DNA of 64,000 bases from Heracleum sosnowskyi (taxonomy: Eukaryota; Streptophyta; Magnoliopsida; Apiales; Apiaceae), in NCBI GenBank assembly GCA_030848705.1, contig CM061242.1, forward strand, positions 129,032,757 to 129,096,756. The letters run 5' to 3'. Positions within the stretch are counted from its first letter, which is position 1, and each line of letters opens with the position of its first letter. This document shows positions 24,094 through 37,000 of this stretch, piece after piece. Made by a program: the position numbers and the translations under genes. A model generated the notes under the pieces. The model did no database searches and had not been told where the DNA came from. It worked only from the letters and a program-made list of their open reading frames with translations.

Positions 24094-26790
24094 GTATGGG
24101 GAATATTGCGGTTTATTGTTTCGATTATCTTCAATTGGGGATTTTGTTAGTGGTTATTACTTGAGATATTTTATTTGTTAATTTTAGTTGAATTGGGGTT
24201 TTTTTGGATGAATTTATCATTGTCGATTGTGCATTTGTCAGGTTTATGTTATAATTCGATGTTTGCACGGTTTATGTTAATTACAAGTAGATAGATGAAT
24301 GTTAGAATTATGTTGTGAGTAGTGGATTAGTTGTTTATGGTTCATTAATGTGACTTAGGATTTTCAAGAACATGGAATGAACTAAACTTGGACAGCGTAC
24401 ATAGAGTCGGTTTCAGTGTTCTACCGTATTATATTCTCTTTCTCACTTGATCAATACGAAATTATGAATTTTAACGCTCCACTTTTATAATTTAACATCA
24501 ACGCTTCAATTGTTATATTGTTGGTGCCCAAATTGAAATTAGATATCCAGCCTTCAATAATACGACATACATGGTATAACTTATAGACTGGTGATTATCT
24601 GTTTGAAATTGACAGGAATTTCCCGGCTTCAAAGGATGGTTGTCAATTTTTTCCAGAATAAACAACCATGGTTTTAGGTGCGCAAGACTCTCTTTGTAAA
24701 CAAGAGCAAGCAAAGCAAAAAACAAGAGCGAGGCAGTGCCAATGTTAACATCCAATCAAGTCTGAAAAGTTAAAAACCGTAGAAAATCAAAGTACTCCCC
24801 AGTATACACAAATTTCACACCTTAAGAATTTGATAACTAATCGACCAAAGAAACAGATAAAAACTAGAATAACACAAAAATTTTGAAAAAATAGATACAT
24901 CGATATATATACGATTACAAGGTAATTGATTACAAAAGCTGGCTCCATTACCCAACTTCATCTTCTACAAATTTTCTACAGAAAGCCGGCTAGTAAAATT
25001 GTACTCCCCAAAAGTATGTAAATTGGAAATGGCCCTCTACTCATACTTACGTTACAAGAGGGTTACCCTTACACTCTCCAATAAAAGCAAGCACCTAAAA
25101 AACCCTCAATTATTTCGGTTAATTACTCTAATTTCTTATAGGCACATGCCAAAAGGATTTTAACTCTTCTGCTCTCATGAAAATGCAATATTACTTCCTC
25201 CTCTGTCCTCTCATACTCAAATTTACCTTTGCTTTGATCTTTAATTTTATATGTACTCTTTTTAGAAGTTTACACTCGAGAGGTTCTAAACCATTGCAGG
25301 GATGCTGCAGTTACGCCTATCCCTGTCAAGGCAATGAAACCCATCCACTCTCACAACCAGTTTGTTACCAATATTTGCCCTGCCACTCCCCAAAATGAGC
25401 ATCCTGCATTAGCGATTTAGAAACACTGAACAACGACCCACAAAAAAAGGGGGCAACGAGGCAGCTTGAGTAAGTTTGTTCCACATCATATGCACCTAAC
25501 AACGAAAATTAATAAGGAACTTAAATTACAATAATCTTTATTTGCATAACAAAAAAAAGAACTTAACTTCATACACATGGGATTCAGGTTTTCCGAGATC
25601 CCAATCGAAACAGTAACAGAACTCCTCACATCTTCACAAGTAGCAACACAGTGATTCATGTTTTCCTTTTTCTAAAACAACCTAAAATTACACCTGTCAA
25701 AATTCTGAAGCAAAAAACTATAAGCATGTAAAAAAAGCAAAAAGACAGCAAACATCACCAATTATAGTGCACAAATCATTAAAATGAATTACTTAAATCA
25801 CTTAAATATATTACCGAAATCATTAGAATATACTAACGCAAATCAATAACAAACAATATAAATCAAGTTACGATCCTGCCTATGGCGCTGTCTCTACAAT
25901 TGGTATCAATTTGTACTATGATTACTCCTAATTTCCCCTGCTTACCTCTAATATGATCAATATTAGAACTGTATACCAACAGAAACAAATATATAGACTC
26001 ATGACTCATAAAATACATTTTGTAGCAAATAGGAAATGAGTTAAAAATTAATACCAGATAAATAAATTGTGATAATTTATTGATTATTGATACATTGTGA
26101 CTTGTTACGAAATCATCAAATTCATTTTAAAAAAAAATCAGTATTAACATCTTAAATCGCTCCACTAACAAAAAGCTGACACGAGATGAATCACCGAAGC
26201 CTAAACGTAAAGAAGAACTAAATATATAAAACAAGTCGAATGAATGATCAATGGCAAATAAATTAAAATTCACATGAAGGAAATAAAAATAAAAAGGGAG
26301 AGTATGAAATAAAAAATTGCAGATGAATAAATATAGCAAAAGAGCAAAATTATAACGAAAGAAAATACCAACAATATTAAAATTTGTTGGAGCACTTAAG
26401 CGCTGGATAGATGAGGATGCCTAAGATTTTGTAGTGTCACTTCCATTTAATCAAGAACAAAAATATACTTACATACGGCTTTCTCGCAAGTGCTATACAC
26501 TATATTACACAAGAAAGATGCTCAGGCTCTTGGGTTGAAACCTTGGGTATAACTTGTTCTCATCTAGAAAGACTTGTGCTATTTATTAGCAGGTCCAAGT
26601 ACAATATTCCATTTTCCACTTTAATTGAATTCGATATTCGACCTATCACTTTTCATATTTCTCTCTCTGTAACTAATATAATTCTCTACAATTTCTTCAA
26701 CAACAGCTCTCTCAATCAATAATTTATTGTTAATATTTAACAAAATGGAACCATCTCTAGCAAGTTCTACTTTTTCTTTAGACCATACAA

Positions 26791-27003
26791 ATGATGATCA
26801 AACCACCTCCTTCAAAACTACTTGTTTTCTCATCTCTTCCACCTCTCAAACCAAAGTTCCTGCAAATCCCACCTTTATTTTATTCTCAACAAACCACCCC
26901 TAAATTACCAAACCATGTTCCTTCTCTAACTAATCCTAAAGCCTCTTCCTTTTTGTTCTCTACCATTCCCAAGCTCAAATCCCAAAACCAAGACCCCTCC
27001 TAA
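26791..27003 (+). other. Small ORF with transit-peptide-like composition inside the MULE
   Basis: 70 codons from ATG 26791, rich in Ser, Pro, Lys and Leu with few acidic residues (MMIKPPPSKLLVFSSLPPL at the start), as in the N-terminus of plastid-targeted proteins. No mature domain follows; the frame closes at 27003. It could be the first exon of a captured nuclear gene for a plastid protein, or chance. I do not recognise the family. Confidence 0.3.
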
Positions 27004-28107
27004 TATTCCCAAAAAGAAGAAGTCGAAAGAATGAACAAAAAAAACCACTGAATCATTGAATGCAATGAAGAATCTGATCTATAAAGCTATTTGTTGCTCC
27101 CAAGAACTCAACGTTATATCACAAAATCACAAGGAGAAATAATTGATCACGATTATCACATGAATACTGTACAATACATTAATCGTGAATCTAATCAACG
27201 ACTTTACTAGAAAATAAACAAAGCACTTAAGAGCAACTACTCAGTTGTATAGTAAACTTTAATATCAAAAATCACAATTACATATCAATGACTAAAAATT
27301 TAAATATCACACAACAACAAAAACAAGTCATTTACATAATAGGACATGAAAAATGAAAAACAACTAGACACTAATCCACATATCTAAAAATCAAATTACA
27401 GTATATTTTATCTTGATTATTACTAATTTTAACAAATCCTTTGTTGAAAATAAATCGCACGTCAAATAAGCACAAATCATAGCTGTTATAGAATAAGAGA
27501 AGAAAAAGATCAACCAAATTACCTGAATTAGTAGAAGTATAAATCAATGAGAGAGATATAACGCTCGATTTTGAGAGAGATGAGAGAGACGAGGATCAAT
27601 TGTAGATAGAGAAAACATGTAACACTGAGATTCACACATAAACACACACTCACACACACAAAAGAACAGAATCATACAAAAATATAAAAATATTTGTGTT
27701 AAACACAAAATCAAATCATCAAAATCACTAAAACAAATCTCTAAAAGTCACATAATCTAAATCACATCAAATACAAAAATAAAGTAAAGATCTCGCTAAT
27801 TACAGTAACTTACAACAGAAATCACTAAATTGAAACAAAAACATAAAGATTAATATGAATGAAAATATTACAATCACTAAACAATTATATTTACAAGATG
27901 TATCACACATAAACAAACATAGTTATTGAACATCAAATCACTAAACAGAGCACACAATTTTCATACAAAAAGATCAAAAATTTAATCAAATCAACAAACT
28001 TTAAGCTTAGGAGAAGTATGTATTACCTTGATTCTCACTAATTTTAATCAAATATGTAGTAATCATCTTGTAGAAACTGAAAACAATTCAAAACACAAAA
28101 ATATGAG

Positions 28108-28174
28108 CTTGAGAAAGAGAGAGAGAACGCGAGAGAGAGCGAGACAGAGAAGAGAGTGTAGAGAGATAGATGAT

Positions 28175-28211
<37 letters not shown>

Positions 28212-28442
28212 GAGGTAGAGATAAATGATTATTGAAAGAAAGAGGGCTAGAGAGAGAAAGAGATGTAAGTGAGAGAAACCGAAAACGGGTTAAATGACGT
28301 AATCAATGAACAATATTTCTGTCTTTTATATTTTTGAATTAAATAAAATGTATGGCTGAGATTAAAAGATGAAAATATTAAATCAATGACTTAGATTAGT
28401 TTCTAGTTTCTATTTTAATTTTGGTTTCTATTTGATCATTAG

Positions 28443-28494
<52 letters not shown>
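28108..28494. repeat. GA-rich tract and (TA)n microsatellite at the MULE right end
   Basis: An imperfect (GA)n region with a pure run near 28180-28210 lies within the right subterminal part of the TIR element. A (TA)n run of about 50 bp (28444-28494) immediately flanks its right end. A shorter (TA)n lies at the left end (20646-20660). Confidence 0.9.
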
Positions 28495-28498
<4 letters not shown>

Positions 28499-29089
28499 AT
28501 TAATATAACTTTTTCAATTTTAATTTATACTTTTGTTATATTATTTATTATACCCATAGTCCATCCCTATCAAGTACTCGACCCAATTGTCTAATACCTA
28601 CTTACGTTACATAACAGTAACACTCATAGAATCATATCAATTTGTCTCATACCTCTAGGGGTTGAACACTTTTGCAGTTGGATAGCAATTTGTTGTATGC
28701 TTGATTCTCCCTAACATTTAATGAATTTTTAAATTTTTATTCTAGTACCTCGTGTTTGTTTTAATTTGTGGATTAAAACTCTAAAGTCGAAAATTTAATT
28801 GTATTTCATAAGAATTTGTAAAAAAATAAATTTGTACCCTAAAGTACTTTTTATTTCAAAATAAAGTTCAATGAATTTTCGGTTCAAAGGAAAAGTTTGT
28901 ACAAAGTTAATTTTTGTTTATTTGAAATTTGAAATTTTGGATTTGGATAAACCCGAACCCGATCTGAAACCCGATGGATTGGATTTGGATTTCAATTTTA
29001 AAATCCAATTGGATTCGGATTGGATTTGGATTTCAAAAAAATATTTAGATTTGGATTTGGATATGTGAGAAATCCAACCTTCTCAGCGG

Positions 29090-29745
29090 CGTAATAATTT
29101 TTTTAAAAAATTCTATCAATTAAATTACGAAAATTACTCGATCCTCGCTAATAAGTCGTCCTCTAGTGAAACACGCTTTCCTTTTTAATATCAAAATCTC
29201 AAATTTAATATATTGAATATATACTTGTCTTATATATTAATTTTTATGTTATCGTACTCTTTTCTAATGAGACACTCTTTCGTTGAAAAAACACATATAT
29301 AACTTCACATATTTTACTTCAAATAAAACTTTTAGTTATATATTACAAACAATTATTCTACTTCCAATAAAACTTTTAATTGCAAGTACTTATTTTATAT
29401 CCAAACTATTCTCCTCTATAAATTGAAACACTTATTCAACTTCAAATAGAACTTTGCAAGTACTTCTTTTATATTTGAACTCTTCTCTTCTACAAATTCA
29501 AACACATATTCTACTTCAAATAGAACTTTTAGTTATATGTCTTCGCTATAAATTCGAACTCTTCTCCTTAATAAATTCGAACTCTTCTCCTTAATAAATT
29601 CGAACACCTATTCTACTTCTAATATGTTAAAGGATATTTTTTTGATTTATTAGTATCTAAAATTCAAAAATTCCAGAAAATTAAAAAAATAGATTAAGAC
29701 AATTTTAGGGGCGCCACCTCACCTCCCGCGTATCCTCTTTTAAAA
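29090..29745 (-). repeat. Helitron-like repeat with internal minisatellite, copy 2
   Basis: Direct repeat of 19787-20455: shares GATCCTCGCTAATAAGTCGT, TTGAATATATACTTGTCTTA and several copies of the TATAAATTCGAACTCTTCTC unit (29400-29610), ending AATAGATTAAGACAATTTTA then GGGGCGCCACC. Its CTAG terminus is missing next to the outer element boundary. Further short copies of the terminal module (AATTAGAA-AATAGATTAG...CACCT) lie at 29815-29870 and 30535-30600, so this family extends to the MSH2 3' side. Confidence 0.55.
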
Positions 29746-30102
29746 TTCAAATTTTTATTCTACTTTTAGTATGTTAAATTTTATTAATTTATTTATTTAT
29801 TAATATTTAATATCTAAAAATCTAAAAAATTAAAAAAAAAATTAGAATGATTTTAAAGGTACCTTCCAATGTCTCGTGTATTCTCGCAAAGATGATTACA
29901 TTATTAAGAATAAAAATATTACCAGGTGAAATGTATAAAAATCTTGTAGGAAGCAGTACTTTGAAGTCAGAAAGTGTGCCTGTGATGAGTGGTAATGTTT
30001 ACCAGAAAAGTACGAGTTTACATCTAGAAAGTTTGGTCCCGCGATGGTGTGGGTAATGCTGAGTTTGGTGGTGACTTATGTTTTGATGGCCAAGGAGGCT
30101 AG

Positions 30103-30321
30103 GGTCGTTCTGATGATCATCTAGGTGATGAGGATCTTATCCAGAATTTCGACATATCTGAGTTCTTGGAGTTAATGGAATCCGATCCACTAATGGAGCC
30201 ACTTGAAGACACAACTATTGGAGAGCTTGGAAAAAGAAAATCGGCAGAGGAGGATAGTTCATGTCAAGCTAAAAAAAATGTGTTTTTAATAATTATTAGA
30301 AACATCAGCTTGAGTGAGTGA
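30103..30321 (+). pseudogene. Unrecognised acidic gene fragment
   Basis: An open frame of 72 codons reads DDHLGDEDLIQNFDISEFLE, then LMESDPLMEPLEDTTIGELG and KRKSAEEDSSCQ. It looks like real protein (an acidic stretch, then a basic KRK patch) rather than random AT-rich DNA. Sequence just upstream (29900-30100) is also GC-richer and has discontinuous coding-like stretches interrupted by stops. It lies between copies of the Helitron-like terminal module, so it is probably a captured and decayed host gene piece. Family unknown. Confidence 0.4.
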
Positions 30322-31027
30322 TCGATGAATGTATTACTTATTGTCCATACATAAGATGATTATTATGAATACAAACATTTTATGATTTTTGTTGAATTTA
30401 TTTGTTGTCTTGTGTTGCATAACGTAAGTTTTTTGTATAACATAACATAAGCTTTAGCAATCCAATGATTTAGCATTCCACATTACCACTATATTGTTGC
30501 AAAACATGACGTTTTTAATATCATAAAAAATTCTAAAATTCTAAAAAATTAGAAAAATAGATTAGAATAATCTTAGAGACATCACCTAAGCTCCCGGGAT
30601 AAATCAACAACCAAGGAAAGCATAGCAGGCAACCAAATTAACAAGTTCTAAACTGGAAACAGAAGAATAAAAGGCCAACACTTTTTCAACCCTTAGAATT
30701 TGAACTTTGTTGTGTGTACTTTCTACATAATTAGAGCCGATAGATTGATGGAATGAGGACAGCTACAAGTACAAAGTTTCGACATACAAAATTGGCCAAG
30801 AAATCCGCATTACTACATACATATAGTATGTAGACTTAAATAATTTTCTATACAAAATTGCCGGATACTTTTCCTCGTACTTCTAAAAGTTCTAACAGAA
30901 AGTGTACTTGTAGTTGATGCTTGCACTTGTCACAAAACTTCGAACTAGAGTTCCTAACTGAGAGCAGGGACATGTTGCATAAGGGTATTCCCAAATATGG
31001 AAAATGCGATAACCATCTTCAAGTTAC

Positions 31028-34000
31028 CTAAAAGAACTGCTGCAGCCACTGACTGCCCACAGCATCCTTCTGCAAATCATTCTTCAATGTCCTTAATTCT
31101 TGTAGAGCTTGTTCAATGTCCATCTTGTCAAGCGGCATCTCAGAGAACTTCTTTAAGAATTGACGAGCCTGAAGAGCACCTCTTGACATGTCATCTGGGT
31201 TATACTCTCGCTTCCTCTTACTTCCCACCTGTGACTCCTGATTCAAATTTCAGATCATAATTCATCATGGGGAACATGAAAACGATAGCATTCGAAGCTT
31301 ACAAGCATACTAGTCTAGCAGATCATATGCAACTCTGGGTATACTTTGTTCTCTATTTGAGGTAGTATTACAGGATACCTTATTCAATACACAAAGGGAC
31401 AATTTACACAGTTCACACACACTCTTATAACTAAATCAATCACACTCTATTTGTAAAACACTAACTTAAAAAGCAGTAAACAATGAGTGCAATGAATGCA
31501 AACTACTACACCACAGAGTACAGTAAAAACACCGACTGCAATAAATGTAAAATACTAGACTAAACAGTACAGTAGAAAGCCTTTAGTTATTCACATTGCC
31601 AAAGAATATGACAGCTTCCTTGCCTACGCCGCCCAACCCTAAACAAACACCCCCTCACCGCCCTTTAAACACAATAGCAACAAAATTGAGCAAATCATAC
31701 ATGTGTATTGGTGTGTATGTGGCTTTAATGACTATGAAAGGGTTTGTGTGCCGCCTAAGTTGAGCCATGCAATTTTGGGCTCCGTGAAAAAGTAGTGTAC
31801 AAAGTACTGCTACATCACGGTAAATACATGACAAGAAACATACTTCTTTACTGGCGTCATTTGAGACGAAACTGGTCGGTGAGAAATCTTCAAGCTCAGC
31901 AGCCTTTTCTCTAGCAAGAGCAACAACACTTTCTGGAAACTTGGCAAATTCTGCAACATGGATACCAAAACTCTGATCACAAGCCCCTTGTTCAACCTGG
32001 AAACATGGAAAAATGCAGGTGGAGGTTAACAAAATTTAAAAATACATTTGTTCATATATATTTTTGAGTTAAAATTTGAGTTTTCCACAGAATAATGTAT
32101 TTTTATCATCCTCTTTAGGAAAGAGTTTGATTCTTGCTCACCCTTAGAAATGGAAATAGCATCACTAAATTATAATATTTTTCTCCTCTCAAACAGGGTT
32201 TATAATCTCATATTAGCTAGCACCTTCGAAAAGTTCAGTCATAGATAAACAATTTATTTCACCATGTTGCAATGACTTGTAAACAATAAACTATGTCCGA
32301 TTGGAAGAGTTTATATAAAGAAATGCAATTAGCTGATAACTTAAAGTGTACACCCATCATTTGCTCAACCATGTAGGCCATACTACTTCGGGTACAAGCT
32401 TTAGCAGGACCCCTCATGTATGAAAATATGAAACACATTCTTCAAAGACACCCTTGCACCCCTCAAACTACCATAATTTACTTAATTTCAGCAGGTTTTG
32501 TGTATTGTATGTATTTAGTTAGCAGGCAAGAACATTAAACAACTGAGAAGATGCCTACCTTGTAAAGCATAGTAAGCTTGCGACTTGAAGAGTCAATATG
32601 TGCACTGACATGATAGTTTCTCACACCAACTATGTTATTCATATTAGAACTTCGAGCAGTATCTCCATGAGCTAATGCAGTCAGTTCATGAAAGTGAGTA
32701 GCAAACAATGTAGGTGCTTTGATCTCTTGAACAAGATGCTCACATATAGCCCATGCCAAACCTGTTCAGAATAATAACTAATTAGTTAATGAATACAATT
32801 CAATGAAGGCTCGTGCCACAGCTTGTTGCCGGTTTACACAGTACACTTGTAACTTGAATTTTTTATTCAAAAGTATGAATGCATTTATCTGTTTACATAT
32901 ATCTTTAACATATTTTAACATAACAAGTATATAATAAGACAAAACTGTGCACTACAATAAATTCAAAGCCAATGCTCTTGGAAAATATAGCTAAAATCAC
33001 TAATAAATCTACCTGCTTATGTACGGTTGACATGTATCCAGAATCCAGATTAGCCATATAAAGTTGATAACATACATGACACTGATGGACAATTACCAAG
33101 AAAACAAATGTGTGAGAGAGAGTGAAGTATGAACTAACCAAATCCATCGTAAGTTGATGTTCCACGACCCAACTCATCAATTATGATCAACGACTTCTCA
33201 GTAGCTCCTTTCAAAATAGAAGCAGTTTCAAGCATCTCTTGCATAAAGGTTGAAACTCCACGAAGCTATAAAGTGTAAAGACAGTGTTATATAATACTAG
33301 ATTTCCTTCGGATACTGAACTATGATAACTACAAAACGATAGAAATCATCATATGCTTTAAAATTGAGTATTTTAGTCAAGACAGCTAGAAATACCTAAC
33401 CCTTGATGAACCATCAGTTACTTGTATTAAAACTCTTAACATTTATACTCTAAAGTATCAACCATCTAATTTGAAGTATTAATTAATTAAATATTCAAGT
33501 TGAGCACCGGAACTATAAAACTGTGAAAAGGAGCACACCCTTAGTCTGTTTTACACTTATCAGGTAAATTTGCACACACTTCGCTCAAAAAAGAGAAATA
33601 TAAGAATCAACAGACTGTTTTCATAATCACAATCATGCTCACTAGAACAATTCTAGAATCCATTAACAGACTGTTTTCATAATCACTGCAATACACAAGC
33701 TTTACTATGCAATTCCACATTAAAAAAAGAAAAAGAGTAGACCTTTTTAAAAAATCCAAACCAATTGTAACGCATAAGATATATCTTCCAGTGTTTAGAA
33801 AATTGTAAACTTTTGATACCATATGAGTTCCACTAAAACACTGCAAAGTTTACCTGACAGTCGCCAGCTCCCACGCGAGCAAAAATACAATCACGAACAG
33901 ATATTTGAGCTCTGTCACAAGGAACAAAACATCCAACCTGTGCCATCAGAATGTTCACTCCAACCTGATTGTACAAAAAAATTGCAATGGGGTTGCTCAC

Positions 34001-37000
34001 AAACAGAATCACGGAACAAATTTTTGAAAGGAAAAATTGAATGTTCAATTATTGTTATGTTTAAATAACTGAAATAGAGTATGTTGTAACTTTTAAATCA
34101 TGGACAGGGTAAAGTGAGAACTCCCAATAAAATATCAATGGCAAACCTGTCGTATAAATGTTGACTTGCCACCCATGTTAGGCCCTGTGATGATCTGGAA
34201 CCAACTTTCGCCCCTCACCTAGTTGGTGAGAGAAACAAAGACATAGAGTTACACTCAAGTACACACATGTAAAATTACCACAAGTAATATTACCCAAATA
34301 AAAGAAAAAAAAACTCACAAGTTTACAGTCGTTAGAAATAAAATTCACCCAATCCTGAGCTTCCACACAAGGATGCCTACTGCCTTCTAATATGATATCT
34401 CCTTCATCCTGTCAAAGTTAATATTAGCTATCAACTATGCAAAGCAAGTGCTTGCCTCCCTGGCAAAATAAGAATATCATCATTCATGCGCAGATAATAA
34501 AGCAAATAACTAGTCATTACCGATGAGGTGACATCTGGTCTAGTGTAGGGAGTGGGACAACTAACAGCCAGATCAGCAAAGCTTAGTAAGACATCCAACT
34601 CAGAAAGCAATACAGCTATACCTTCAAAAATCTGAACAAAGATGATCTTTTTAAACCAATCATCTTCCAATAAAAAATGCAAAAAACAATTTGATGCATG
34701 GGTACCTCGCCAAAACTTCTTGTAGTTTCAACTACTCGACCAACAAGCTCTTTCTGACAAATTCTGTATTCGTCAATAATCTTTTGGTACTGGTCTCCTA
34801 AAACCCTGAGCTTTGAATTGGTAAATTTAACCCCGTCTTTTCGAGTTTCAAGGACAACAAAATGGGTGTTGAGTTTCTTTCGCACTTTCGGTTCTTCCTT
34901 CTTTGTAATTCTAAACACATGCCCAAACTGTGTTCCCTTCTCTAATTTCAAAGCCTTATCAATAGCCAAATCTAGATCACTGGCAGTTTGTTGATGCAAT
35001 TTGTTTATTTTCATTTCTAGTGATTCTTGCTCATTCTTTAGTGAAGATAATTTTTCGTCATAACTCGGGGAAATCATGTATTCTCCATTCTCGAGTTGGT
35101 CAAGATCAACTGAAACCTCCACGAGACCTAGGAACTTATTTAAGTGGTCGTCATCAGTCCAGGAGTCAAGGGGATCCAAGTACCTTTCTTTAATCAGTGA
35201 AGCAAATTGCCCATCATATCGTTGCAAGGCACTCTTAATATAGGGAAGCCGTATACTTGACTGCAGATACACCTTTTACTTTAGAATTTGAACAAGTATA
35301 TTACTGAAACGTCCATTAATTGAAATTTTTCAAAAAAAAAGGAAGAAAATTGTGTAACTACATATATATACATATCCAGACATACTGTATCTGTTCACAA
35401 AAAATATCACTAGTTTTTTTTTACTTCAAATATATGGTTCTCCTGAGAAAGCGACTTTTAAATATTAGTATGGCCATCCAGGACAGGAAAACTAAAATTA
35501 TAAATGAAAACACTATTATTTAAATTAAAACACAAGTTCTAGACTCCTAAAATTAAAAGTTCCAAATCTTATAACTACCTGATAAAGCTTCACAATGTGC
35601 ACGAGATTAGCACTCTTCTTCTCAAGACTCCGCATCAACCGCTCAATATCTGATATCCTTTTTAAATGCTGTCTCAGATTCTGGCGAAGCTCAGGATCGT
35701 CCACAAATGCTTGTACTAAATCAAGTCTGCAGTTGATTTTATCAACATCTAATAATGGCTGCTTTAGCCACATGTGCAATAATCGCTTACCCATCCCAGC
35801 AGTACAGGTTCGATTCATAAGCCCAAACAAGCTGAAATTCTTGTTAGCGTCAGTTTTGCTCTCCATGACATTAAGTGCCTGCACAGCAGCAGAATCTAAT
35901 CTCATGTAGCTATCAAGGCTATACTGTTTCAGATTATAATTTTCGTAATTGCTTTCATCAGCTAGCAATTCTGTGTAAGAAAGTAAAGCCCCCAAAGCAC
36001 CTGGTGCAAGTTCAAATCCAGTTACTAAATCCCGAACTGGTTCCATAGAACCTTTGACAAGCCTACCAAGATCCTGTATTACATCACGCCCTTTAAACTC
36101 AGTTTTCTTTCTTTCAGTTACCATTACTCCGCACCTTGACATTGCATCATTCAAGGACCTAGATTCACTGGATTTGGTACTATCCATAGGCAAGAGACAT
36201 TCTTTGCAACCAAGTGCAACTAGAGCAGACTCCAAGTTGGTAAAGTGGCTGTCGTCAAGAAATTCAGTTAATCCTAGTACCCTCTTAGTAAGATCAATAT
36301 ATCCAAGGCCAACTGTGCACCCATTTTCCTTAAAGCTGGGGACAAGGGCAACGATTACCGGAGAATCCTGCATGTCATTATTGGCAAACAAAATGTCTTC
36401 AAAACTGCCAAGATTTCCAGGGGTCCCACTTTTTACCAATCTCCAATTTGAACCACTCCCCTCATATAACTCGAGAGTGTGATCAGTTCTCTCCAATAAA
36501 AGATCACGGACAATCATCTCAAACATATTTTTGCTTACACTAACGCTTGAAAGAGAATTAGCCCCATTACCCAGTTGTCTCAAGGCGGTAGTAGTACGAT
36601 AATAAGTCTTTGCAATAAATGTGGCATTCTCACCATGGGAAGTATAATAGTCCTGTATTATTATAATATATACAGATATATAAGACATTAGCTTAGAAAT
36701 GCATTTTACGGTTTAAACTATTATCAACAAAATAATTAAACATCTTAAGATCTTTGCATGTAAAATATACGAGAACTGATTCATTGTGATTCAAAATCAC
36801 AGTCACATGAGAGAGAGAAACTGAATGAATATATATCATGTTGTACGAAATTTGACATATTACACGTAATTAGCAGATAATTTCAAGGTTAAAGTTTAAA
36901 GGTTAATTTCTAGGATATGATCTTTTTACAAGTTGCAAATTTATTTCTATATATAAACAATCTAGTCACCTTCTAAAAATCAGTAAATACTAATTGATTG

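Larger units (their letters stand above)
20661..28444. mobile_element. MULE-like TIR element, 7.8 kb, with captured gene fragments
   Basis: Both ends share an inverted sequence of about 45 bp: left CAAATAGAAACCAA ... AAACTAGAAACTAA (20670-20707); the right end gives the same in reverse complement (28398-28435) with few differences. Both ends abut (TA)n tracts, which hide any target duplication. No transposase was recognised, so it appears non-autonomous. The interior carries a MATH-domain exon (23845-24093), a possible transit-peptide-like ORF (26791-27003), a GA-rich zone (27540-28280) and many copies of a short motif, TTAGTGATT or its complement. AGAAACCA-type ends are known to me from plant Mutator-like elements; the assignment is by resemblance only. 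Confidence 0.65.
20456..29085. mobile_element. Degenerate outer element, split by a nested MULE
   Basis: Starts TAGGGATGACAG at 20456, resembling hAT ends, followed by repeats of AACCCGA and GGATTTGG (20470-20640). Matching low-complexity AACCCGA/GGATTTGG sequence resumes at 28930-29085 on the other side of the 7.8-kb insertion, before the flanking repeat continues. An intact right inverted terminus (TGTCATCCCTA) is missing, so the class is tentative and the right boundary approximate. Confidence 0.4.

Noticed and set aside
35595..36482. Open frames on the plus strand across the large MSH2 exon
   Set aside because: Antisense shadows of the conserved MSH2 coding exon.
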